A DNA stretch of 18,809 nucleotides from Roseicyclus sp041163945. GTDB taxonomy: Bacteria; Pseudomonadota; Alphaproteobacteria; Rhodobacterales; Rhodobacteraceae. The notes under the pieces were generated by a model. It was not told the DNA's origin. It searched no databases and saw only the letters and a program-made list of their open reading frames with translations. Shown here one piece after another: positions 12,777 through 18,809 of this stretch. The DNA is taken from positions 1 through 18,809 of the forward strand of contig JBEAQJ010000027.1 in NCBI GenBank assembly GCA_041163945.1, in the 5' to 3' direction. Position 1 is the first letter of the stretch. The number at the start of each line of letters is the position of its first letter. A program made the position numbers and the translations under genes.

Positions 12777-14432
12777 TCAGCGGGTGAATTTCTTGTATTT
12801 CAGGCGCTTGGGTTCCAAGGCATCGGGTCCGAGACGCCGTTTCTTGTCTTCTTCATAGGCCGAAAAATCGCCTTCGAACCATTCCACATGCGCTTCGCCC
12901 TCGAAGGCGAGGATATGGGTGCACAGCCGGTCAAGGAAAAAGCGGTCGTGGCTGATGATCACCGCGCAACCTGCGAAATCCTCCAGCGCATCTTCCAGCG
13001 CGCGCAGCGTTTCCACGTCAAGATCATTGGTCGGTTCATCGAGCAGCAGCACATTGCCGCCCGATTTCAGCAATTTGGCCATGTGCACGCGGTTGCGTTC
13101 GCCACCCGACAGCAGGCCCACCTTCTTTTGTTGATCGCCACCTTTGAAATTGAACGCCCCGCAATAGGCGCGGCTGTTCATGCTGGCATCGCCCAATTCG
13201 ATGATTTCAGCCCCGCCTGAAATTTCTTCCCAGACGGTCTTGTTGCCATCAAGCGAGTCGCGCGACTGGTCCACGAAGGACAATTGCACCGTGTCGCCGA
13301 ATTCCACCGTTCCGGCGTCGGGTTGTTCCTGACCTGTCAGGATGCGGAACAGCGTCGATTTTCCTGCACCGTTCGGACCGATCACGCCCACGATCCCGCC
13401 GGGCGGCAATGAGAAGCTCAGGTTTTCGACCAACAGCCGGTCGCCGTAGCCCTTTTTCAGATCCTTGATTTCGATCACTTTGCCGCCCAGACGCGGGCCG
13501 TTGGGAATGACGATCTGCGCGCGCGAAATCTTTTCGCGCTCAGATTGGCTGGCCAGTTCTTCATAGGCGTTGATCCGGGCCTTTTGCTTGGCCTGGCGGG
13601 CCTTGGCACCGGCGCGGATCCATTCCAATTCGCGCTCCAGGGTTTTCTGGCGCGATTTGTCTTCGCGGGCTTCTTGTTCCAGACGTTTGGCTTTTTGTTC
13701 CAGCCAGCTGGAATAATTGCCCTCGTAGGGGATTCCGCGGCCGCGGTCGAGCTCAAGGATCCATCCCGTGATATCGTCAAGGAAATAGCGGTCATGGGTG
13801 ACGATCAGGATCGTGCCCTTATATTCGATCAGGTGTTGCTGAAGCCAGGCGATGGTTTCGGCATCCAGATGGTTGGTCGGTTCGTCCAACAACAGCATCT
13901 CGGGCGCTTCCAGCAGCAGCCGGCACAGCGCCACGCGGCGGCGTTCCCCGCCCGACAAGGTGGCCACCGGCGCATCATCGGGCGGGCAGCGCAGGGCCTC
14001 CATCGCGACATCGATCTGGCTGTCGAGATCCCACAGGTTCTCGGCGTCGATCTGGTCTTGCAGGGCGGCCATTTCGTCGGCGGTGTCGTCGGAATAGTTC
14101 ATGGCCAGCTCGTTGTAACGGTCAAGCTTGGCTTTCTTGCCGGCCACACCCAGCATGACGTTGTCCCGCACGCTAAGGGTTTCATCCAGTTGCGGCTCTT
14201 GCGGCAGGTAGCCAACCCGCGCACCTTCGGCGACCCAGGCCTCGCCGGTGAAATCGGTGTCGATGCCGGCCATGATGCGCATCAAGGTGGATTTGCCCGA
14301 CCCGTTCACGCCGACGACGCCGATCTTGACCCCCGGAAGAAAGTTCAGCCGGATGTTCTCGAAACATTTCTTGCCGCCGGGATAGGTCTTGGAGACGCCA
14401 TCCATGTGATAGACATACTGATAGGAGGCCAT
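12777..14432 (-). CDS. ettA: Energy-dependent translational throttle ABC-F ATPase
   Basis: A 551-residue ABC-F protein with two ATPase domains and no membrane part. In E. coli EttA binds the ribosomal E site and gates entry into elongation according to the ADP/ATP ratio. Domain 1 has Walker A GVNGSGKST (41-49), LSGGERRR and LLLDEPTNHLD. The linker has the charged YEGNYSSWLEQKAKRLEQE-type P-site tRNA interaction motif region. Domain 2 has GPNGAGKST, LSGGERNRVH and LLLDEPTNDLD. The ending RLKYKKFTR is typical of EttA. Length and linker favour EttA over Uup or YheS. The ATG at 14432 has GGAG 6-7 bases upstream. It diverges from nadD and has its own terminator. Confidence 0.95.
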   Translation of the reverse strand: MASYQYVYHMDGVSKTYPGGKKCFENIRLNFLPGVKIGVVGVNGSGKSTLMRIMAGIDTDFTGEAWVAEGARVGYLPQEPQLDETLSVRDNVMLGVAGKKAKLDRYNELAMNYSDDTADEMAALQDQIDAENLWDLDSQIDVAMEALRCPPDDAPVATLSGGERRRVALCRLLLEAPEMLLLDEPTNHLDAETIAWLQQHLIEYKGTILIVTHDRYFLDDITGWILELDRGRGIPYEGNYSSWLEQKAKRLEQEAREDKSRQKTLERELEWIRAGAKARQAKQKARINAYEELASQSEREKISRAQIVIPNGPRLGGKVIEIKDLKKGYGDRLLVENLSFSLPPGGIVGVIGPNGAGKSTLFRILTGQEQPDAGTVEFGDTVQLSFVDQSRDSLDGNKTVWEEISGGAEIIELGDASMNSRAYCGAFNFKGGDQQKKVGLLSGGERNRVHMAKLLKSGGNVLLLDEPTNDLDVETLRALEDALEDFAGCAVIISHDRFFLDRLCTHILAFEGEAHVEWFEGDFSAYEEDKKRRLGPDALEPKRLKYKKFTR

Positions 14433-14450
14433 GTGCCGCTCCGTTGCCGT

Positions 14451-14472
14451 GATGCGAGGTTTCCATCGCATC
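14451..14472 (-). repeat. Perfect inverted repeat in the ettA leader
   Basis: GATGCGA (14451-14457) and TCGCATC (14466-14472) flank an 8-base loop. It ends 18 bases before the ettA start and just upstream of its GGAG, so it could influence translation or be an operator. Confidence 0.35.
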
Positions 14473-14517
14473 TAGTCGCTTCGGGGGCGATGGGCAATCC
14501 GGCGTGGGTCTGTGGCG

Positions 14518-14546
14518 TTGACTATGGCGATGCCACACCCCATCAA
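14518..14546 (+). promoter_or_regulatory. Candidate promoter for nadD
   Basis: TTGACT (14518-14523) is followed after 17 bases by CATCAA (14541-14546), a weak -10. A start near 14553 would exclude the upstream GTG/ATG codons and supports the TTG start at 14578. Confidence 0.35.
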
Positions 14547-14577
14547 GACCCATCGAAGCCATGTAAGAAGGCCGCGC

Positions 14578-15180
14578 TTGCCCGTGCGATCCGATCTGCC
14601 CTTTGCCCTGCCGGGCCAGACCATCGGCTTGTTCGGGGGGTCGTTCGATCCACCGCATGCGGGCCACCTGCACGTCAGCCGCGAAGCGCTGAAGCGGTTC
14701 GGCTTGGACCGGGTGTGGTGGCTGGTCAGCCCGGGCAACCCATTGAAATCCAAAGGCCCGGCGGCGCTGGAACGCCGTGTGGCGGCGGCGCGTGCCCTGG
14801 TCGATCATCCGCGCATCACCGTGACCGACATCGAAGCGCGCATTGGCACACGTTACACGGCGCAAACGCTGGAACGGCTGGGGGCGCTTTACCCCGGTGT
14901 GCGTTTCGTTTGGTTGATGGGCGCCGACAACCTGGCACAGTTTCACCATTGGCAGGATTGGCAAGCCATCCTGGCGCGGGTGCCGGTGGGGGTGCTGGCC
15001 CGGCCGGGCAGTCGCATCGCGGCCCGCACGGCCAAGGCGGCCAATATCTACCGCCATGCGCGCCTGCCGTCCGAGGCGGCCGGGCTTTTGGCCCGCGCCG
15101 CCACACCGGCGTGGTGTTTCGTGAACTTGCCGATGGTGGCCACATCGTCGAGCGCGATCCGCGCCAGCGGTGCGTGGTAG
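14578..15180 (+). CDS. nadD: Nicotinate-nucleotide adenylyltransferase
   Basis: A 200-residue enzyme that adenylates nicotinate mononucleotide to deamido-NAD in NAD biosynthesis. The nucleotidyltransferase signature GGSFDPPHAGH is at about residues 20-30 (HxGH at 27-30), and SSSAIRA near the C-terminus matches the family ISSTxIR motif. VWWLVSPGNPLK and WLMGADNL are also characteristic. I start it at TTG 14578 because AAGAAGG ends 6 bases upstream and the protein then begins close to the family start (PVRSDLPFALPGQ). Alternatives in the same frame are GTG 14512 and ATG 14524 or 14530, none with a ribosome site. It converges on the transporter gene with 4 bases between. Confidence 0.93.
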   Translation: MPVRSDLPFALPGQTIGLFGGSFDPPHAGHLHVSREALKRFGLDRVWWLVSPGNPLKSKGPAALERRVAAARALVDHPRITVTDIEARIGTRYTAQTLERLGALYPGVRFVWLMGADNLAQFHHWQDWQAILARVPVGVLARPGSRIAARTAKAANIYRHARLPSEAAGLLARAATPAWCFVNLPMVATSSSAIRASGAW

Positions 15181-15184
15181 CCGC

Positions 15185-16030
15185 TCAGCGTGGGGGGCGC
15201 AGCGCCAGCGTTGCCAAGCCCGATACCAGCAAGACCGCCAACCCCGTCAGTGTCAGCGCATCCGGCAATGTGCCGAAAACGGCCCATCCCAAGACGGTGG
15301 CCGCGATCAGCTGCGTGTAGACAAACGGTGCCAAGCCCGAGGCCGGCGCCCGGCGCAGCGCCAAGATCAGGCACAGGTTGCCCAGCATCGAACCCAAGGC
15401 CGACCCCATGGTCAGCGCCAGGATGCGCGGCTCGAACACCGGCAGCGCGGCCAACCCAAAGGGTGCCAGCACCAGCGCGCCCACCACAAGCTGGCTCAAA
15501 AGCAACACCCCCGGCGGCGCGATATCCGACAGCCAGCGCGACGCGGTGAGAAACGCACCGTAGAAAACCCCTGCCAGCACTGCAAAGCCCAGCCCCGGCG
15601 TCATGCCAAAGCCCGGCCGCACCACCAACAGAACACCCAGAAAGCCGATGGCCAAAAGCACCATGCGTGAGCGCGAAAATCCTTCGTTCAACAGCCATGC
15701 CGACAGGCCGTAGGCCAGGATCGGGCCGACGAAGAACGCGCCAAAGACGTTGGCGATGGGCTCGGTGCGCAGCGCGGTCAGGATCGACAAGATGCCACCG
15801 GCCAGCAAACCCCCGCGCAGCCAGATCCGCCAATCGGCAAACAGCGCCGGCCGCGCCAAGTGCAGCACGAAAGGCAGGATCATTGCGGCGCCCAGGGCAA
15901 ATCGGCTCCAGGCGGTGAACACAGGTGCCACGCCCGCCATGCCCAACAGCTTTCCCGCCGTATCCCCGGCCGGGATCAGCGACATCGCCACAAGCATCAG
16001 GGGCAGCGCCCGAAGGACATCGCGTTGCAT
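15185..16030 (-). CDS. EamA/DMT-family membrane transporter
   Basis: A 281-residue, very hydrophobic protein with about ten predicted membrane helices arranged as two EamA repeats of five. This is the drug/metabolite transporter superfamily (RhaT/YdcZ/S-adenosylmethionine-uptake type). Typical features are FARFAL-like FTAWSRFALGA in helix 2, GALRTEPIA-like ALRTEPIANVFGAFFVGPIL in the first repeat and ALRRAPASGLAPFVYTQLI in the second. Substrate and direction cannot be predicted; exporters of amino acids and metabolites are common. I chose the ATG at 16030 over GTG 16078; the former has AGGG close upstream, although the spacing is short. It diverges from dacB. Confidence 0.88.
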   Translation of the reverse strand: MQRDVLRALPLMLVAMSLIPAGDTAGKLLGMAGVAPVFTAWSRFALGAAMILPFVLHLARPALFADWRIWLRGGLLAGGILSILTALRTEPIANVFGAFFVGPILAYGLSAWLLNEGFSRSRMVLLAIGFLGVLLVVRPGFGMTPGLGFAVLAGVFYGAFLTASRWLSDIAPPGVLLLSQLVVGALVLAPFGLAALPVFEPRILALTMGSALGSMLGNLCLILALRRAPASGLAPFVYTQLIAATVLGWAVFGTLPDALTLTGLAVLLVSGLATLALRPPR

Positions 16031-16158
16031 GCGCCCTGCTATCCGATCGGCTAGGGGCGGAAAAGGGGCAGGTTGCACCAGTGGGCGGCGGCAAACCCCT
16101 TGAGCGGCCAGGTGCGGTGGGGTTTAGTCGCCCATGCTTGGAACCGATGGGCCCTGTC

Positions 16159-17652
16159 ATGGTCTCGCGTCGCGCATTTCTGACCTCGGCGGCCGCGTTT
16201 GCCGCGCTGCCGGCCATGGCGGCCGGGCCGCACGCGTCGCTGCGCCCTGTCTTGCGCCCAGCTGATCTTGCGGCGCGCGCCGGTCCCTTGGGGGCCGATC
16301 TGGTGGCCCAGGCCGGGTTGGGCGGCCGCGTTGGCTACGCGGTGGCCGATGCCAGGACAGGTGAGGTTCTGGATGTGTTGAACCCCTTGGATCCTTTGCC
16401 GCCCGCATCGGTCGCCAAGGCCGTGACATGCGCCTATGGTTTGGATCGCCTTGGCCCCGATTACCGGTTCCGCACCCGCGTGCTGGCCGATGGCGTGCTG
16501 CGCGGCGATCGGTTGGAGGGGGATTTGTGGCTGGTGGGGTCGGGCGATCCCATGCTGGACACCGATCATCTGGGCGCGCTGGTGGCCAGCGTTCGGGCGT
16601 ACGGAATCGCCGAGGTCACCGGGCGGATCTGGCTGGCCGATGGTGCTTTGCCCCGTATTTTCGAAATCGACCCGCTTCAGCCCGACCATGTGGGATACAA
16701 CCCCGCGATTTCGGGGCTGAACCTGAATTTCAACCGGGTGCATTTCGAATGGGTCCGACAGGCGGGTGCCTACAGCTTCACGCTCGATGCCCGGTCCGAA
16801 CGGTTGCGTCCCCCGGTCGCGGTCGCGCGCATGCGGATCGAAGATCGGGCCGACCCGGTTTACACCTACGACCAGATCGATGGGCGCGATCACTGGACCG
16901 TGGCGCGGGCCAGTCTGGGGGATCGGGGCGCACGTTGGTTGCCGGTGCGCCAGCCCACAGCCTATGTGGCCGAGGTTTTTGCAACCCTCGCCCGCGACCA
17001 GGGCCTGCGCTTTGGCGATGTGGCACCAAGCCAGCGCGCCCCGCAATCTGTAGCGCCGTCGGCCTGGCTTGTGGGTGAACATGTCAGCGACCCGATGCGG
17101 GATGTCCTGCGCGCCATGATGCGCTGGTCGACGAACCTGACGGCCGAGGTGGTGGGGCTTTTGGCGGCACAGGCCAGCGGGCTGCGCCCCGCGACCTTGG
17201 GCCAATCGGCCGCGGTGATGTCGAATTGGATGCGCGACCGGCTGGGTGCGGTGCAGCCTGATTTCGTCGACCATTCCGGTTTGGGCGACCAAAGCCGTCT
17301 GTGCCCGCAAGATATGGTCAGCGCCCTTGTGGCCGCGGGGCCGAACGGTGCGTTGCGCGATTTGATGCGCGCCCATCCGATGCTGAACGCTCGTGGCGAG
17401 CCGGTGGCGAACCATCCCGTCGCCGTGGTGGCCAAGACCGGCACGCTGAATTTCGTCTCGAGCCTGGCGGGTTATGCCCGTTTGCCATCGGGCCGCGATC
17501 TGGCCTTTGCCATCTTTTGCGCCGATGTCGAACGCCGTGCTGCGCTGAGCGAGGCCGAACGCGAACGCCCCGAAGGCGCCCGCCCCTACAGTCGCCGCGC
17601 CAGGCGGATGCAGCAGCAGCTGATCGAGCGATGGGCCGATCTGCACGGCTGA
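16159..17652 (+). CDS. dacB: D-alanyl-D-alanine carboxypeptidase/endopeptidase (PBP4, S13 family)
   Basis: A 497-residue penicillin-binding protein of peptidase family S13, which trims or cleaves peptidoglycan cross-links in the periplasm. The active-site triad of motifs is complete: SVAK (Ser84-Lys87), STN in RWSTNLTAE and KTG in VAKTGTLN. The N-terminus MVSRRAFLTSAAAFAALPAMA carries the twin arginines of a Tat signal (SRRAFL), so it is likely exported folded. E. coli DacB uses the Sec route, so this is a point of difference. The ATG at 16159 gives that signal peptide directly; ATG 16147 is an in-frame alternative four codons upstream. Neither has a strong ribosome site. It is monocistronic by appearance. 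Confidence 0.94.
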   Translation: MVSRRAFLTSAAAFAALPAMAAGPHASLRPVLRPADLAARAGPLGADLVAQAGLGGRVGYAVADARTGEVLDVLNPLDPLPPASVAKAVTCAYGLDRLGPDYRFRTRVLADGVLRGDRLEGDLWLVGSGDPMLDTDHLGALVASVRAYGIAEVTGRIWLADGALPRIFEIDPLQPDHVGYNPAISGLNLNFNRVHFEWVRQAGAYSFTLDARSERLRPPVAVARMRIEDRADPVYTYDQIDGRDHWTVARASLGDRGARWLPVRQPTAYVAEVFATLARDQGLRFGDVAPSQRAPQSVAPSAWLVGEHVSDPMRDVLRAMMRWSTNLTAEVVGLLAAQASGLRPATLGQSAAVMSNWMRDRLGAVQPDFVDHSGLGDQSRLCPQDMVSALVAAGPNGALRDLMRAHPMLNARGEPVANHPVAVVAKTGTLNFVSSLAGYARLPSGRDLAFAIFCADVERRAALSEAERERPEGARPYSRRARRMQQQLIERWADLHG

Positions 17653-17663
17653 GGGACATCATC

Positions 17664-17703
17664 ATGTCACAGGAATGAGTCCGGTCTGACATCTGTCTGT
17701 CAC
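17664..17703 (+). promoter_or_regulatory. Pho-box-like direct repeat before the secreted beta-propeller gene
   Basis: CTGACAT (17686-17692), spacer CTGT, CTGTCAC (17697-17703) match 12 of 14 positions of the PhoB consensus CTGTCAT-N4-CTGTCAT. A further unit ATGTCAC (17664-17670) lies exactly two 11-base steps upstream. A good -10 in the expected place downstream was not found, so activity is uncertain. Confidence 0.45.
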
Positions 17704-17751
17704 CATGCTGGGGCAAGGCGGCGTGGCAGAATTTTGTCCCGGAGACTTCCC

Positions 17752-18809
17752 ATGCTTCACCGCACGCTGATGCTGACATCGGCCTTTGCCCTGTTGGCCG
17801 CCAATCCCGCCTTGGCGCAAGAGATGAATTTCAACCGCATCGCGTCTTTTCCGGTCGCGTTGAATGTGCCCGATGCCGAAACATCGTCGGCCGAAATCAT
17901 CGCAGCGACGGGCGATGGAATGACGTTGATCTATTCCGACAGCCCGGCGGGGGTGATCGGCTTCATCGACATCACCGATCCGGCCAAGCCGGTTGCGACG
18001 GGCAGCTTTGCCTTGCCGAACGGGGAACCCACCGCCGTCTCTGCGCTGGGCCAGACCGTTTTTGTGGCCGAAAACACCCGTGAAAGCTTTACCAACCCTT
18101 CGGGCGTGTTGCATGCGATTGATGCGGTCAGCCGTCAGGTCATCGGATCTTGTGATCTGGGCGGCCAGCCTGACAGCACCGCCATTGCGCCTGATGGCAG
18201 CTTCATCACTGTGGCCATCGAAAACGAGCGCGACGAAGACGCCGGCGATGGCCGCGTGCCGCAGATGCCCGCCGGTCATCTTGTCATTCAGCCCTTGGGC
18301 GCAAATGGCGCGATGGATTGCGCAGCCCAGATCCGCGTCGATCTGACGGGTTTGGCCGATATCGCCCCCGAAGACCCCGAGCCGGAGTTCGTCGATGTGA
18401 ACGCCAATGGCGACATCGCCGTAACGCTGCAGGAAAACAACCACATCGTCGTGGTGTCCGCGGCGGGTGAGGTCTTGAGCCATTTCTCGGCCGGCATCGT
18501 CTCGCTTGCCAATGTCGACACGGAAGAAGAGGGCGCGCTGACCTTTGACGGCGCGCTGGCCGATATCCCGCGCGAACCCGATGCGCTGCAGTGGATCGAT
18601 GCCGATCATCTCGTCGTCGCCAATGAGGGCGACATGGATGGCGGCACCCGCGGCTTCACCGTGTTCCACCGCGACGGGACCGAAGTGTTCGACGCCGGCA
18701 TGAGCTTTGAGCATGCCGTCGCCGAAATCGGCCATTACCCCGAGGCGCGGTCCGGCAACAAGGGCGTGGAACCCGAAGGGATGGAATTCGGCACCTTCGG
18801 CGGCGTGCC
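17752..18809 (+). CDS. Secreted beta-propeller protein, choice-of-anchor I / phytase-like esterase (alkaline phosphatase-annotated) family, partial at 3' end
   Basis: The first 352 codons of an unfinished gene. A Sec signal peptide (MLHRTLMLTSAFALLAANPALA, cleavage before Gln23) points to export. The mature part has repeated beta-strand blades: TLIYSDSPAGVIGFIDITDP, GGQPDSTAIAPDGSF, IAIENERDED-like VAIENERDEDAGDGR, DPEPEFVDVNANG and ENNHIVVV. The segment NKGVEPEGMEFG matches the 'KGxEPEG' block of secreted propellers often annotated as alkaline phosphatase or esterase-like phytase. No phosphatase active site can be verified in the visible part. The ATG at 17752 has GGAG 7 bases upstream. The Pho-box-like repeat in front fits phosphate-starvation control, which is inference. 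Confidence 0.85.
   Translation, partial: MLHRTLMLTSAFALLAANPALAQEMNFNRIASFPVALNVPDAETSSAEIIAATGDGMTLIYSDSPAGVIGFIDITDPAKPVATGSFALPNGEPTAVSALGQTVFVAENTRESFTNPSGVLHAIDAVSRQVIGSCDLGGQPDSTAIAPDGSFITVAIENERDEDAGDGRVPQMPAGHLVIQPLGANGAMDCAAQIRVDLTGLADIAPEDPEPEFVDVNANGDIAVTLQENNHIVVVSAAGEVLSHFSAGIVSLANVDTEEEGALTFDGALADIPREPDALQWIDADHLVVANEGDMDGGTRGFTVFHRDGTEVFDAGMSFEHAVAEIGHYPEARSGNKGVEPEGMEFGTFGGV

Noticed and set aside
14424..14474. AGGAGG followed by ATG/GTG on the plus strand opposite the ettA start
   Set aside because: Spacing to the ATG is only two bases and the ORF is 14 codons. The GTG reading merges into the antisense shadow frame.
13545..15320. 591-codon open frame on the plus strand across ettA and nadD
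   Set aside because: Antisense to ettA and out of frame with nadD, both of which have complete motifs. The composition is typical of a shadow frame.
16051..17646. 531-codon minus-strand open frame opposite dacB
   Set aside because: dacB on the plus strand has all three S13 motifs; the antisense product is a His/Gly-rich shadow.
17662..18735. 357-codon minus-strand open frame opposite the last gene
   Set aside because: The plus-strand frame has a signal peptide, ribosome site and family blocks; the opposite strand has none.
1..18809. Mobile elements, CRISPR arrays, tRNA genes, toxin-antitoxin or defence modules
   Set aside because: Read on both strands: no transposase, integrase, spaced repeat array, tRNA T-loop pattern or defence-type gene cluster was found.

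Overview
The window looks like ordinary chromosomal DNA from an alphaproteobacterium of the Rhodobacteraceae (Rhodobacter/Paracoccus/roseobacter type). The grounds are GC-rich codon use, protein sequences typical of that group (ETF-QO, TPR protein, IspE, long-chain polyprenyl diphosphate synthase, DUF2007, PhaA/PhaB), and weak alphaproteobacterial-style promoters. I see no rRNA, tRNA, CRISPR array, insertion sequence, phage gene or obvious transferred island. Family names come from recognising motifs by eye; no database search was run.

Layout. Positions 1-480: the tail of a quinone-oxidoreductase-like gene converges on a small DUF2834 membrane protein, with a hairpin between them. Positions 481-4978: a rightward run of electron-transfer flavoprotein:ubiquinone oxidoreductase, a secreted TPR protein and ispE (the last two overlap as GTGA). 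Positions 4983-7286: the leftward polyprenyl diphosphate synthase diverges from a rightward DUF2007-methyltransferase pair (ATGA overlap) followed by a small coiled-coil YdcH/DUF465 protein. Positions 7287-7604: a 37-codon ORF and a strong bidirectional terminator. Positions 7620-9657: leftward phaA and phaB. Positions 9808-11334: a lone EAL-domain protein diverges from tag (3-methyladenine DNA glycosylase). Positions 11483-12483: a 58-residue membrane protein converges on trxC, and a cold-shock protein lies upstream of trxC with its own terminator. Positions 12777-15180: ettA (leftward) diverges from nadD (rightward). Positions 15185-17652: an EamA-type transporter (leftward) diverges from a Tat-exported PBP4-type DacB. 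Positions 17752-18809: the start of a secreted beta-propeller, phosphatase/phytase-esterase-like protein cut by the window end.

Functional links. ETF-QO passes electrons from acyl-CoA dehydrogenases to ubiquinone; the polyprenyl synthase makes the quinone tail and ispE supplies its isoprenoid precursors. PhaA and PhaB take acetyl-CoA to 3-hydroxybutyryl-CoA for polyhydroxybutyrate storage. A nearly identical 15-bp palindromic motif lies upstream of both ETF-QO and phaB, suggesting one regulator for fatty-acid/storage carbon flow.

No new multi-gene system is apparent. The observations most worth checking are regulatory: the shared ETF-QO/phaB operator, two Pho-box-like direct repeats (before the YdcH-like gene and before the secreted beta-propeller gene), a heat-shock-sigma-like promoter with a strongly folded leader before the cold-shock gene, and the uncharacterised 37-codon ORF.
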